64,000 nucleotides of DNA from Bdellovibrionota bacterium (GCA_963170155.1 CAUJGP010000022.1:23231-87230), one strand, 5' to 3'. Counted from the first letter of the stretch, positions 34,530 to 45,432 are shown. Translations and numbers: made by a program. Notes: generated by a model not told the origin, from the letters alone.

Positions 34530-36221
34530 TTAGATTGAAATTTTCTGCCAACCCAGCTTGTTGATCAGTGTGTCCATCACAACTTTTCCAACAAAAACAT
34601 TAGCAAAGAGAGTTGTAAAAATACCTATTAAAAGAGTCACGGCAAACCCTTTGACTGGCCCTGTTCCGAAATAAAGAAGAACGACAGCGGTGGCCGCCGT
34701 TGTAATATTGGCATCCAAAATAGCACTCATCGCTCGATGATATCCTTCTACCAGCGCTAATTTGAAACCGGCTCCTTTAGCCAATTCCTCTCTCATTCTT
34801 TCAAAAATAAGAACGTTAGAATCCACCGCAAAACCAATGGTCAAGGCTATCCCTGCAATTCCCGGAAGAGTTAGAGTTGCATTCATGGAAGAAAGGGCTG
34901 CGATTGAGATCATCACGTTAAGAATCAACATCAAAACCGCAATGACTCCACTTCCACGATAACGAATGAGCATAAAACTTGTAATCAAAAGAAACCCAAC
35001 AAGGCTTGCAATTTGTGATTTTTGAACTGAATCGGCACCCATGGTCGGCCCCACTCGGCGCTCTTCCAACTGATCAAGAGTGGCCGGCAAAGCTCCAGCT
35101 CTCAACGCTGTTGCAATCATTTTGGCTTCATTAACGGCCTGTTCTCTCATGCGTCCTTGTCCTAAAGTGATCACCGCTCGACCTCCAGAAATCTGAGATT
35201 GAATCACGGGAGCTGATTTCACAACTCGATCTAAAACAATGGCCATTGATTTACCAAGATTTGCTCCTGTTAAATCTGAAAATCGAGTGGCACCCATACT
35301 GTTAAAAACGAGACTCACTTCGGGTACGCCATACTGATTAAAAGAAACAAAGGCATCATCCAGAGCGTCCCCACCGAGCCCCGTGTCTGTTTTTACCAGC
35401 ATGGGTCTGCGTCCTGCTTCTAAAGTGGTTGCATTTTCTAACTTTTCAAAAATAATCATCGTTTTATCAGGCAATCGACCTTTTAAATCTTCATTTAATT
35501 TTGCCACGTACTGAGTGTAGCGCAGAGACTTAAAATCATAAGCACCTTTAGACTCCACCTCATTGATCAACCCCTGGAGTTCATCTGCGGATTTTGAAGT
35601 GTCCACCATCATGAAATCCAAGCGAGCTGAAGTATGGATCAAAGACTTTGCTTGTTCTGCATCAGCCACTCCCGGCAATTGAATGCTAATACGATCACTC
35701 CCTTGGGCAGCAATGCTAGGCTCAGCCACACCAAATTCATCAATACGGTTACGAATGGTCTCAACGGCCTGTTGAAGAACACGATTTTTATAATCTGTTA
35801 AATAATTTCCATAATAGCGATAGTGAAGAGCTCCATTCTGCACACCTAAAGCTTGAAAAACAGTCGCGTATCGTTCTTCAACCAAAGCTTCAATCGCTTT
35901 TTTCTGCGCCTCACCGGTAAATTCGATTTTAATCTCACCGAGTTGAAGATCAACGGTTGTGATGTCTTTAAACTCTATCTTCTTTTCTTGAAGTTCTCCC
36001 TTTAACTGAACAGCGGCTCTCTGAATCTGTTCCGCAATCACGCCTTGCACATCCACACCCATGACAAGATGAAGCCCACCTTGAATGTCCAAACCATAAT
36101 TCAATTTCTTTTTAGTAAACCACCAACGGTTTTCTAAATTCACGAAATTCGGCACAAGCCAAATAAAAGCCGTAACAACACCGATGATCCCAATCCATAG
36201 ACGCAGCCTGAAATTCTCCAT
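34530..36221 (-). CDS. secD: Protein translocase subunit SecD
   Basis: About 563 residues from the start at 36221 (MENFRLRLW). That start puts the first membrane segment at the N-terminus and has an AGAGGT ribosome site overlapping the end of yajC. LNYGLDIQGGLHLVMGV follows the first membrane segment. The large periplasmic P1 domain precedes GFAVDSNVLIFERMREE, the SecD signature in the membrane core. It lies between yajC and secF. Confidence 0.96.
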   Translation of the reverse strand: MENFRLRLWIGIIGVVTAFIWLVPNFVNLENRWWFTKKKLNYGLDIQGGLHLVMGVDVQGVIAEQIQRAAVQLKGELQEKKIEFKDITTVDLQLGEIKIEFTGEAQKKAIEALVEERYATVFQALGVQNGALHYRYYGNYLTDYKNRVLQQAVETIRNRIDEFGVAEPSIAAQGSDRISIQLPGVADAEQAKSLIHTSARLDFMMVDTSKSADELQGLINEVESKGAYDFKSLRYTQYVAKLNEDLKGRLPDKTMIIFEKLENATTLEAGRRPMLVKTDTGLGGDALDDAFVSFNQYGVPEVSLVFNSMGATRFSDLTGANLGKSMAIVLDRVVKSAPVIQSQISGGRAVITLGQGRMREQAVNEAKMIATALRAGALPATLDQLEERRVGPTMGADSVQKSQIASLVGFLLITSFMLIRYRGSGVIAVLMLILNVMISIAALSSMNATLTLPGIAGIALTIGFAVDSNVLIFERMREELAKGAGFKLALVEGYHRAMSAILDANITTAATAVVLLYFGTGPVKGFAVTLLIGIFTTLFANVFVGKVVMDTLINKLGWQKISI

Positions 36222-36222
36222 A

Positions 36223-36576
36223 TTACTTTTTAACCTCTTGTTGCTGTTGTGACAAAGTCGATGCAATTTGTGATCTCAAAACTTTAATGGATACACCATC
36301 TGCAATTTCCAAAGTCACAAAACGATCTGTTAAGCCTCCAATCGTTCCCAAAATACCACTGGAAGTGATAATCTCATCTCCTTTTTTCAACTCTGAAATA
36401 AACTTTTGATGAGTTTTTTGACGTTTCACTTGAGGGCGAATCACTAAAAAATAAAAAATAGCAAAAATAAAAATAAAGGGCAGCATCATTTCTAAAGCCC
36501 CTGGTTGCTTAGGACTACCAACAGCCTGAGCGGCCTCTTGAGCATGCGCTAACGTAGAATAAAAAAACGGAATCAT
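36223..36576 (-). CDS. yajC: Preprotein translocase accessory subunit YajC
   Basis: The 117-residue protein has one membrane segment (MLPFIFIFAIFYFLVIRP), the RPQVKRQKTHQKF motif, and a small C-terminal domain with the GDEIITSSGILGTIGG segment typical of YajC. The order tgt-yajC-secD-secF is conserved in many bacteria. YajC associates with SecDF; its exact role is modest. Confidence 0.94.
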   Translation of the reverse strand: MIPFFYSTLAHAQEAAQAVGSPKQPGALEMMLPFIFIFAIFYFLVIRPQVKRQKTHQKFISELKKGDEIITSSGILGTIGGLTDRFVTLEIADGVSIKVLRSQIASTLSQQQQEVKK

Positions 36577-36719
36577 TCAACACCTCCCCATTGAAAATTA
36601 ATATGCTCTTGTCTTTCTGATAAAACACAGAACTTCTAGACTTAATAAAAATCATCCTAAGTTACAATGAATTTACTGACAATAGCTACGTATTAAAGAT
36701 TGCAATTTTATTCATGCCA

Positions 36720-37856
<1,137 letters not shown>

Positions 37857-37949
37857 TTAATTTTACTCTCTTGCTTTGCCGTCTTCTGCTCTCAGATCCC
37901 ATGAACGCTTACACTCTTTTGATCCCCATCAAGAATTCAGATCCAAAAG

Positions 37950-38966
37950 TTATGGTTCCCACACAGACAAATCACCGTAGCTGAACAATCTAAAGCGCTT
38001 TTGAATAGCCCATTGATAAGCCGTGTTTACTTTTTCAATTCCAGCAAAAGCCATTACTAACGCTAATAGAGTACTCTCAGGTTGATGGAAGTTCGTCAAC
38101 AATCGATCCGTCATTTTAAATGTAAAGCCAGGTAAAATCAGTAAATCCGTATTGCCTATGTAAGAAGACGTCTCTTCCCTAAAAGTTAATAATCCCGCTC
38201 CATAAGATTCAAGAGCTCGTACCACTGTTGTTCCCATAGCCCACACACGATGGTTATGACTCTTCGCTTGTTCAATATGATTTAAAACAGAGATTGGAAT
38301 TTCCGCATACTCCTTATGCATCACATGCTGCTTTAGATCTTCTGTTTGAACAGGTAAAAAAGTACCCAACCCCACATGCAATGTGAGTGTGCAAACATGA
38401 ACCCCTTTTTTGCGTAAAAATGTTAAATGCTCTTGAGTAAAATGCAAGCTTGCTGTGGGAGCAGCAAAACTCCCTGGCTTCGCAAACCACTGAGTTTGAT
38501 ACCATGATTCATCCGCTTTCTGAGTATGCCGCTCTTCCCGCGCCTTTTGAATATAAGGAGGCAAAGGCAGCTCTCCATGAATTTCAAAATAACTCTCTTC
38601 TAACCTCTGATCTATTTTCACTTTTTGCGGACGACCCTTTTCGCGCAATTGAAGCGTCCTATTTCCTGGTAGAGGAATTTCGCTTCCGAGTGGGTAAGAC
38701 CGAGAAGGAAACAAAACGGACCAGTGAATTCCATCAGAAGAATCCAAAAACAAAATCTCGAGTCCTTCTGCATTGAAAACTCTGCGTTTTAAAACCTTTG
38801 TATCATTTAAAACGAGAACATCACCGGCTTGAAAAAAAGAGAGGAAAGTCATCCAATCCACTTCGCAGGGTCCATCTTTTTGAACCGCACAAATCCGAGA
38901 AGGCCTTTGCGGTTCTCGAGCAATCAATTCTTCTGGAAACTCATAATGTAATGTTGATTTATTCAT
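37950..38966 (-). CDS. queA: S-adenosylmethionine:tRNA ribosyltransferase-isomerase
   Basis: The 338-residue enzyme turns preQ1 in tRNA into epoxyqueuosine using the ribosyl group of S-adenosylmethionine. Family motifs are LHYEFPEELIAREP at the start, VLVLNDTKVLKRRVF, FAAPTASLHFT, LHVGLGTFLPV and LLTNFHQPESTLLALVMAF. It is the first gene of the queA-tgt-yajC-secDF run, with a 114-base gap before tgt. Confidence 0.96.
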   Translation of the reverse strand: MNKSTLHYEFPEELIAREPQRPSRICAVQKDGPCEVDWMTFLSFFQAGDVLVLNDTKVLKRRVFNAEGLEILFLDSSDGIHWSVLFPSRSYPLGSEIPLPGNRTLQLREKGRPQKVKIDQRLEESYFEIHGELPLPPYIQKAREERHTQKADESWYQTQWFAKPGSFAAPTASLHFTQEHLTFLRKKGVHVCTLTLHVGLGTFLPVQTEDLKQHVMHKEYAEIPISVLNHIEQAKSHNHRVWAMGTTVVRALESYGAGLLTFREETSSYIGNTDLLILPGFTFKMTDRLLTNFHQPESTLLALVMAFAGIEKVNTAYQWAIQKRFRLFSYGDLSVWEP

Positions 38967-39138
38967 AAAAACTTGAACCCACTCATCAATTCGTAAAATT
39001 TACTCTTATTAGCTCTTTGTTTTCATCCCCTGCGCTGATGAGACGGCAAAGAAAAAATTTTCTTGATCTCAACTCACTCATGAGTCATCTCTCATAAAAC
39101 CCTTTTTGTATCGAACGCGTCAGTGTCACCAAATTAAG

Positions 39139-39894
39139 TTAATTAAGGCAATCACAAACATAACTTTTTGCCGGATCTCGACGACACTTGATTAAATGCC
39201 CTTCATCTTTAATGGAAATGCTTGCCATCACGTCATTCCATTTTTCAATGCCAATCTGTAAATCATTATTGAGTTGCACTAAACGAGTTTCAGCCAGCTT
39301 CGTCACTTCGCCCTGACTCTTGAGATGTTCAAACGTCACAAGATCCCGCTCTAAATTATCAGGCAAATCCACAGAGCGAGGAAACCCATCTTGATCATTT
39401 TCGTGCCAGTAAAGATCGCCTCCTTCATCGGGACTAATCCACTCATACACTAAGGTCCGAGTCTTCCCATCCTTCATGGTCAAGGTAGCTCTTCGCTCTA
39501 ACAGTAAATCTTCTTGCACCGGCCCCAACTCATTTTTTAAGGCCACCAAAAACTGATTTAAATCCCCTTGCACTTTGGAGACTTGCATAATAGCGCCTTC
39601 TCCAAAACACATTTTTACTTCATCCAAAATAGGTCCGGCAAAATCAAAACTAGAGGATGCAACAGGAATTTTTAAAGTTTTAGGATTTGCTGTGGAAGAC
39701 TCTTTCTTAAGTAAACTGGAGCCCCAAAAAGTTTCAGGAAGCCTTAGCCGAGATTCTGTAATAACAGTTATCGCTCGAGCTTCATTCATTGTAATTTCAG
39801 GAAGGCCATATTTTTGCCACCACTGATAGGGGTACCAATAACCCCATAATACAAACAAACTTAAGAAGATAGAATAAAAAGGACCGTTCTTCAT
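39139..39894 (-). CDS. Membrane-anchored protein of unknown function
   Basis: About 251 residues. The start at 39894 was chosen because AAGG lies six bases before it; a longer frame to 39960 has no ribosome site. One N-terminal membrane segment (YSIFLSLFVLWGYWYPY) anchors a soluble, probably periplasmic domain with mixed helix and strand and two Cys near the C-terminus (CRRDPAKSYVCDCLN). No family was recognised. It is divergent from the outer-membrane protein gene at 40064. Confidence 0.6.
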   Translation of the reverse strand: MKNGPFYSIFLSLFVLWGYWYPYQWWQKYGLPEITMNEARAITVITESRLRLPETFWGSSLLKKESSTANPKTLKIPVASSSFDFAGPILDEVKMCFGEGAIMQVSKVQGDLNQFLVALKNELGPVQEDLLLERRATLTMKDGKTRTLVYEWISPDEGGDLYWHENDQDGFPRSVDLPDNLERDLVTFEHLKSQGEVTKLAETRLVQLNNDLQIGIEKWNDVMASISIKDEGHLIKCRRDPAKSYVCDCLN

Positions 39895-40001
39895 CGCGAA
39901 CCTTAGACCATAATCCAGAAAAAAGCGCAAGTGGAGAGCTACTTCATGAAAATTGATCATTCAATGTGTCGTTTTAAGACACTCCAATAAAGTTGTAGAT
40001 G

Positions 40002-40054
40002 CCTCCACTAAAATGAATCATAATAAAGATAAATAAAATTCATTTTAGTGGAGG
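40002..40054 (+). promoter_or_regulatory. Perfect 17-bp hairpin enclosing the ribosome binding site of the 40064 gene
   Basis: The left arm 40002-40018 (CCTCCACTAAAATGAAT) and the right arm 40038-40054 are exact inverse complements around a 19-base AT-rich loop. The right arm ends GTGGAGG, the Shine-Dalgarno sequence for the start at 40064. If transcribed, the CCTCC of the left arm would pair with and hide it. It could be a translational switch, an RNA thermometer or the target of a regulator; as DNA it could also be an operator. Confidence 0.7.
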
Positions 40055-40063
40055 GATCCTGAA

Positions 40064-40849
40064 GTGATGCGCATAATTGGCCTCAGCCTTGTAATTTGTT
40101 CTCTCTTGCTCACCCCCTTGGATTCTGAGGCTAAAAGAAAAAAACGCTCTAAGCCCTCCAATTATGGTCGAGCCCCCGCTCAAATGCATCCAGGTAATGA
40201 TTCTGATAGCGAAGAAGATGTCTTTGATCCCTTTGCTGATTTTTCAGAGTTTGAATCCAATCCCGAAGAAGAAGAAGACATTAATTTTTTCAAAAATGGA
40301 CGAATGCTCACCGTTGGATTTTTGGGAGGGATGATTAACTACACGGGTGAAATGGCCCAAAAGCATCAATCCTCTTTTCGTTACGGCCTCTTTGCCAGTT
40401 ACTTTTTTGATTTGCGCTTCGCCGTTCAATTACAATGGCTCGGCACGGATTCCCCTGTCTCTTATCGAGCCCCTAACTCGAACCTCGTCGGTAACTCCAG
40501 CCTCAGTTCTCTGGGCTTCGCGGTGAAGTACTTTTTAAACACTCAAAATGTTAAGAAAGGCTTAGCGGATCTCAATCCCTATTTCTTCCTGGGAATGTCC
40601 AGTTACACGAGAGTCATCCATTTCAGCGCGATCAGTGGCAGTCTCTCCGATAAACCCATGGGATTTAGTGGCGGAATGGGTATAGAACTCCCTATGCTTA
40701 GGAAGAAAATGTTTTGGGGAGCTCAAATCACCTATGATCTCGTTAACTTTAAAGATGAAAATCGACCTTTTTACTGGGAAGACATCAATTATGGGACATC
40801 CAAAGGTGATGCTTGGTCTCTCTCCGGCCTGGTGGGCATGAACTTTTAA
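40064..40849 (+). CDS. Predicted outer-membrane beta-barrel protein
   Basis: The 261-residue protein has a signal peptide (IGLSLVICSLLLTPLDSEA), a Lys/Arg patch, an acidic segment (about residues 45-75), and a C-terminal region of alternating strands (FGGMGIE-like, GAQITYDLVNF) ending VGMNF, with the terminal Phe typical of barrels. It may start at GTG 40064 or ATG 40067. It belongs to no family I can name. The ribosome site is inside the hairpin at 40002-40054, so translation is likely regulated. Confidence 0.65.
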   Translation: MMRIIGLSLVICSLLLTPLDSEAKRKKRSKPSNYGRAPAQMHPGNDSDSEEDVFDPFADFSEFESNPEEEEDINFFKNGRMLTVGFLGGMINYTGEMAQKHQSSFRYGLFASYFFDLRFAVQLQWLGTDSPVSYRAPNSNLVGNSSLSSLGFAVKYFLNTQNVKKGLADLNPYFFLGMSSYTRVIHFSAISGSLSDKPMGFSGGMGIELPMLRKKMFWGAQITYDLVNFKDENRPFYWEDINYGTSKGDAWSLSGLVGMNF

Positions 40850-40872
40850 AACCTCTTCTCAAACGAGATCCA

Positions 40873-40892
40873 GTGAGCTCCCTGCAGCTCAC
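40873..40892. terminator. Stem-loop between convergent genes
   Basis: GTGAGCT (40873-40879) and AGCTCAC (40886-40892) pair perfectly around a 6-base loop, between the barrel protein stop and the TonB-like stop. No T-run is present on the plus-strand side. Confidence 0.35.
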
Positions 40893-40907
40893 AAAAATCA
40901 ATCCATT

Positions 40908-41525
40908 TTAATTCGTTATTTTAAAATAAAAAGGAACATAAAACTCTCCTTGAGAAGAAAGTCTCCAAACCCTCACTCCCTCAACAGCCGCAGAATCCAA
41001 AATATCGTGCCCAGAACTTTTTTCTAGATGCACTCGTTCCACCCAACCTTTTTCATTTGTTTCAATTTTTAAAATCACATCTCCTTGCAGCCTCTGCTCT
41101 AAGGCCGCTTTTGGATACAGCGGCGAGGGCTTATAAAGCTCCACCGTCCCGTCCTCTTGCTGTGCCTTTTGCAATGGTTCAACAGAAAAAGATTTGACAG
41201 AAAAACGGTCTGAAGAAAGTAACTTTCTCTTATGAGATCGATCAAAATCTCCATCCTGATCAAGGGCTCGAGAGGCCCTTTCCAAAGGACTTTCTTGCTC
41301 CATCCTCCCCGTTTGTTTTTGTGCCTTTTCGCCCGATGAAGTCACCAACAAAGAATCAACGATGACAAGAGAAATAACTTGAACACCCCCTGTTCTTTGT
41401 TGGCCCCTTATTGGTTTTATTTTTATAAAGTTTGACCCTACAAGCATGGCAGCATGACCTAAAAACGAAAAAGAGAAAAAAAGAATCATCATCTTATTTT
41501 TCATAAGAATTTCTTTTTGCTTCAT
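40908..41525 (-). CDS. TonB-like energy-transfer protein
   Basis: The 205-residue protein has an N-terminal membrane segment (MMILFFSFSFLGHAAMLVG), a charged linker and a C-terminal TonB-type domain (about residues 125-205). That domain begins YKPSPLYPKAALEQRLQGDV, with VLKIETNEKGWVERVHLEKSSG and AVEGVRVWRL following. TonB transmits inner-membrane energy to outer-membrane receptors. The classical proline-rich stretch is missing, so the periplasmic reach may be short. No ExbB or ExbD is in the window. It follows the receptor and lipoprotein genes in the same operon and is probably dedicated to them. Confidence 0.72.
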   Translation of the reverse strand: MKQKEILMKNKMMILFFSFSFLGHAAMLVGSNFIKIKPIRGQQRTGGVQVISLVIVDSLLVTSSGEKAQKQTGRMEQESPLERASRALDQDGDFDRSHKRKLLSSDRFSVKSFSVEPLQKAQQEDGTVELYKPSPLYPKAALEQRLQGDVILKIETNEKGWVERVHLEKSSGHDILDSAAVEGVRVWRLSSQGEFYVPFYFKITN

Positions 41526-41528
41526 TCT

Positions 41529-42716
41529 TCAAGGCCCAAAACTCAAACTCATCACTGGTAAATCCATCGGAATTTTTTGCACCTGAACACCATCATGCTC
41601 ATCGACATTCACGACCCACAATTCCGAGCTTTGATGACTGTAGTAAGAAACAAATATTATGTTACCAAAATAACGAATGGATGAAAAGACATAGCCTGAA
41701 TTTTCAGAACTTCCTTCGCACAGCAAACTCCAAGATCCAAGCTGAAGACAACTTTTATTTTCTTGTGGGTACCAGACAACCAATGCCGGCTCATTACTCT
41801 TTCCGGAAAAATCCGCTGCAATGATTTTTCCGGAAAGAGTTTGGGTTTGAACTTTCTTTTTCATCCCTTCTTCAAACCATAAAACCTGCCCCATTACCCC
41901 CAACGAATCAGAAAGGTCTCCTTTCCCGACTACCACAATCTGAGATTGAGCAGATTCATCCCGCGCGACCAGAAGGGGATTGGAAACCTCAACAAGATGG
42001 GTGGACTCCACTTCCTGCCGAACTGTATTTACAAAAGCGAATCCTGAATATCGATCCGGCACCCAAGATCGATCACGATGCAATCGTTGAGCTGAAACCA
42101 GAAGTGTCTCCGAATCCCAAAGCACCATCGCTCCAAGATCCGCATTCACTTTTCCTGAAGTGTGATTTTGAACTCCCAAGGTCGTTAGATCTACCTTTGC
42201 TAAAAGAGATTTTAAATCTGCTGAATATGAATAAACCTCATTTAAATTCAAAAAACTAATCCAGATAGTGCCACGCTGATCTCTAACAGCACTCTGGGGG
42301 TTACTATCTAGAGGTAAGGCCATGGAATGCTGAATTTGAGCATCGGCCCCCTTCACAACAGCAACAGCATCCTGTGCGTAGCGGCTCAATAAAAAAAGGC
42401 TTTCCGACGAATCAGGAATCACGATGGCATCAGGCCCCACCCTCAGAAGCGAACGTTGAATACGACCTGTTTCCAAATCCAAGCGTCCTAAGTAACCACC
42501 CGTCGTAAAATTCGCTCCAGTAAACCACAATGCTTTTGGAAGAGAACCCTCTCCTTTATGAGGAATCCAACGAGGAGTGATAAATTCTGAAAACTGATTT
42601 TTTCTCGGTTGCTCAACACAACCGCCACTCAACAGAAGAAACAAAAAAATTCCCCAAAAAAATCCCTTTTTCTTTTGAGTAAAAAAACTTAATTTTAACT
42701 TCATCTTGGCAAGCAT
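41529..42716 (-). CDS. Beta-propeller lipoprotein next to the TonB-dependent receptor
   Basis: About 395 residues from the ATG at 42716, preceded by AAGGAGG at four bases. The lipobox ends LLLSGGCVEQP. The body has repeated strand motifs (LDLETGRIQRSLL, AVRDQRGTIWISFL) consistent with a YncE-type seven-bladed propeller. It sits between the receptor and TonB-like genes, spaced by 66 and 3 bases. It may capture ligand or assemble with the receptor; this is inference. Confidence 0.62.
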   Translation of the reverse strand: MLAKMKLKLSFFTQKKKGFFWGIFLFLLLSGGCVEQPRKNQFSEFITPRWIPHKGEGSLPKALWFTGANFTTGGYLGRLDLETGRIQRSLLRVGPDAIVIPDSSESLFLLSRYAQDAVAVVKGADAQIQHSMALPLDSNPQSAVRDQRGTIWISFLNLNEVYSYSADLKSLLAKVDLTTLGVQNHTSGKVNADLGAMVLWDSETLLVSAQRLHRDRSWVPDRYSGFAFVNTVRQEVESTHLVEVSNPLLVARDESAQSQIVVVGKGDLSDSLGVMGQVLWFEEGMKKKVQTQTLSGKIIAADFSGKSNEPALVVWYPQENKSCLQLGSWSLLCEGSSENSGYVFSSIRYFGNIIFVSYYSHQSSELWVVNVDEHDGVQVQKIPMDLPVMSLSFGP

Positions 42717-42782
42717 GATTCCTCCTTGCACTTCAAATCTCTTGAATTGAGAGTCTGATCAAACACTCTCTTCCTCTCGCCC

Positions 42783-44678
42783 TTACAAAAAAATTTCACA
42801 TAACAACTGATAGTCCTGGGTTTCAATTTTAGGATCTGTTAAATCATAACCCGCCATTCCCTGCTGAAGACTCAAGGGAGTGCTGTTCAGCGAAGAAAGC
42901 AATTGAGACCCTACGAGCTGAAGAGCCCAAGCCTCTGTCTCATATCCCAAAGAAGCTCTTAAGTCATGATAAGGAGAGCGCTTCCAAAGTCCCGAGAGAT
43001 CAAGAGCTTCTTCGCTTTTAAAACCATAATGAAAACCGAAGTGAACACCTTTTTTCTGACGATAAGTCAACGAAGATTGAAGCGTGTGCATCGGTCTTCC
43101 TGGAAGAGCTTGCCCTCTTTGCCAAGAAATCTTCGAGCTGTTTAAGGCCTCTTGATAGCTATAAATAAAAACCCACTCCCAGTGAGTCCAATTTTTTTGG
43201 AGATTAAATTCAACTCCCCTCACATCCACACTTCCCAAACCCACCGTTTTGGCAGACTGCGGAGAAACAGCAACAATCATTGGTTCATTGAATGTTTGTT
43301 CATAAAAAGGTAAAACTTCCATCTGCCACTCTTGGGCTTCAAACCACAAACCGGAAGCCACTCGCAACCCCTCTTCCAAGGGAAGAGCTTCATTTCCAAC
43401 CAAACTCATTCCATCTCCCATTTTCTGAAGTGGCGTAGGCAAAAGACTGTAGCGTCTCGCTTGACCTTTAAAGCCCAAATTCCATTGATGCTCCTGCTGC
43501 GGAAGTGTTGAGATCTCCGCTCCCAGATCCAAAGCTATTGGCCCCCGTAGCTCTTGCCTTCCTTTTTGAAATTGCACCTGATTGAGAGATGAATTCCAGC
43601 CGCTCACACTCTTTCTCGTGGAATCAGCAGCACCTTGTGTACGAAGATGTCCTTTGACAGAAAAAGAATCCCAATATTTCTGATGCGTTCCTGCTAAATC
43701 AAGCCCATAGCGATCAAAATAAATTTGAGATTGATCATTATAATCTCGACTTAAACTTTCATGAGAGAACCCCACGTCCAAGAAACTTTCTGCAGGCCTT
43801 TGCTTGGAATCCGCAATCGCTTGGAACTTCTGTCTCACCAGAACTCCCCACTGCTGACCTTGAGAAAGATGAGACTCATGAATCTCTTTTTTTGATTCAA
43901 AACGCCCCTGCTTCGCTCTCAAGAAAGAACTCCATTCGATCTCAGAATGAGGAGAAGCTCGAAGTCCCAAACCAACTTGATTTATTTTTGAGTGGCCAAC
44001 TCGCTCTGACCCTAGATGAACATCCTTATCAACAGAATCCCAATCGAAGAGTCCATCGCCTTTTTTTGTGGATAATGAGAGTGTCGCAAAAGATTGATCC
44101 TCTTGATTTTGAAAAGTTTCAAGACCCCCTGAAGAAGGATTGAAAGGATCTAAGCCAGGATTTTGGTAGCGAAACAAACGTCGATCTCGATGTGTTCCCG
44201 CTTCGATTTGGTACCTGTGAATCCCCCTTATTCTTGAAGGATCCATTGAAATCACTCTGCCACGAAGATTAAAATTTTCAAAAGACGGCTGTAAATGAAC
44301 CTGGCGAATCACCTTCGAAGGAGGAGCTTCTCCGAAAAAGCCATGCTCTCTCTTATGTTGCAACAACCACGAAGATTGTCTTTTTCGATCTAATGTTATA
44401 TCCCCCTCTTTATTCATATCAAGATAAGGAATTCCTAGCTCATTATATTCAAAATCAATTCGCTTGGAACCCATTCCCGTAGTGACAGAAATAAGATTTT
44501 TGGCAGCAGGAGACCACAACATTTCATCGATCTCTTCCATCACAGCTTCTTCAGTAAGAATCGCCTCGCCTTCGACCACGACGGGTGGCAAAGTCCACAC
44601 AGATTGACTCTCTTTTGCCTGTGCCCACAAAGGCCCTAAAACAAAAAAGAGAATAAATAAAACTAAACCTCCAGCCAT
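42783..44678 (-). CDS. TonB-dependent outer-membrane receptor
   Basis: About 631 residues from the ATG at 44678, chosen because it puts a signal peptide (LVLFILFFVLGPLWAQA) at the N-terminus. LPPVVVEGEA after it resembles a TonB box. A short plug-like region is followed by many amphipathic strands. The plug appears shorter than in typical siderophore receptors. The ligand is not identifiable. The start overlaps the end of the upstream gene by 16 bases. A longer start at 44753 is possible but lacks a signal at its start. Confidence 0.7.
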   Translation of the reverse strand: MAGGLVLFILFFVLGPLWAQAKESQSVWTLPPVVVEGEAILTEEAVMEEIDEMLWSPAAKNLISVTTGMGSKRIDFEYNELGIPYLDMNKEGDITLDRKRQSSWLLQHKREHGFFGEAPPSKVIRQVHLQPSFENFNLRGRVISMDPSRIRGIHRYQIEAGTHRDRRLFRYQNPGLDPFNPSSGGLETFQNQEDQSFATLSLSTKKGDGLFDWDSVDKDVHLGSERVGHSKINQVGLGLRASPHSEIEWSSFLRAKQGRFESKKEIHESHLSQGQQWGVLVRQKFQAIADSKQRPAESFLDVGFSHESLSRDYNDQSQIYFDRYGLDLAGTHQKYWDSFSVKGHLRTQGAADSTRKSVSGWNSSLNQVQFQKGRQELRGPIALDLGAEISTLPQQEHQWNLGFKGQARRYSLLPTPLQKMGDGMSLVGNEALPLEEGLRVASGLWFEAQEWQMEVLPFYEQTFNEPMIVAVSPQSAKTVGLGSVDVRGVEFNLQKNWTHWEWVFIYSYQEALNSSKISWQRGQALPGRPMHTLQSSLTYRQKKGVHFGFHYGFKSEEALDLSGLWKRSPYHDLRASLGYETEAWALQLVGSQLLSSLNSTPLSLQQGMAGYDLTDPKIETQDYQLLCEIFL

Positions 44679-45274
44679 GTTTTTAAAAGTTCCCAGGTCG
44701 GTCTTTTCAATGCAGGAGATTGTTCTAAAATAACTGGGTCTGGAATGATCCATTCTGACTTAGATTCATGAGATTCGCACTTTTCAATCTGAGAACCAGT
44801 CATAATAAAAATATGCTGTGCTTTTGTTCTTAAAAAAGCGAGAGCGGCTTCGCTCTCGCCACTCAGAACTTCAACAAAAGGTGCGACAGTGGAATCTAAG
44901 CGAAGAGCCTGTCGCAGTTTCTGAAACAATTCTAAAGCCTTCGGTTGGTTTTTTAAAAGCAAGGCCTCATTCATTGATGCGGGTTCAATGGTTGAACTGA
45001 CCTCCGATAAGACCTCCGTGGAAGATGTCGCTGGAGGCCAAGAAGACAAATGGGACGGAATACGCACAAATAAAACTAAAAATGATTTGGAAGCGTCAAT
45101 ATCCTCCAAACCTTCCCAATGTAAATCAAAACGAGTTGTTATTGCTTTTTCAACACCAACATCCTCAGTCTCTGAAAGAAGAAGCTCTCTCACCCCCAGA
45201 CATTGCTGGAGGTAATCTTTAAAATAGGAATAAATACGATCATCGATCATTGTTTCTATGCCTATCGACCCCAT
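44663..45274 (-). CDS. Uncharacterised cytoplasmic protein upstream of the TonB-dependent receptor
   Basis: The 203-residue protein has no signal peptide, no membrane segment and no recognised domain. Helical segments (YSYFKDYLQQCL, PKALELFQKLRQALRL) alternate with strands. It is the first gene of the receptor/lipoprotein/TonB-like operon. A shorter start at 45250 is possible; no clear ribosome site decides. Function unknown. Confidence 0.5.
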   Translation of the reverse strand: MGSIGIETMIDDRIYSYFKDYLQQCLGVRELLLSETEDVGVEKAITTRFDLHWEGLEDIDASKSFLVLFVRIPSHLSSWPPATSSTEVLSEVSSTIEPASMNEALLLKNQPKALELFQKLRQALRLDSTVAPFVEVLSGESEAALAFLRTKAQHIFIMTGSQIEKCESHESKSEWIIPDPVILEQSPALKRPTWELLKTWLEV

Positions 45275-45432
45275 CCTAAAAAGTCCAACATTAAAGATAG
45301 AATTGACTTCGATTTTAAAATGATTTTACATCGCTAAGAAATAGGGCTAGCTTAGCCAATCATTGCCGTGAAAAATATATTTATTAATCTATGGCATGAG
45401 AAACTTCTAAAAATAACACAGAGGGGGAATTC

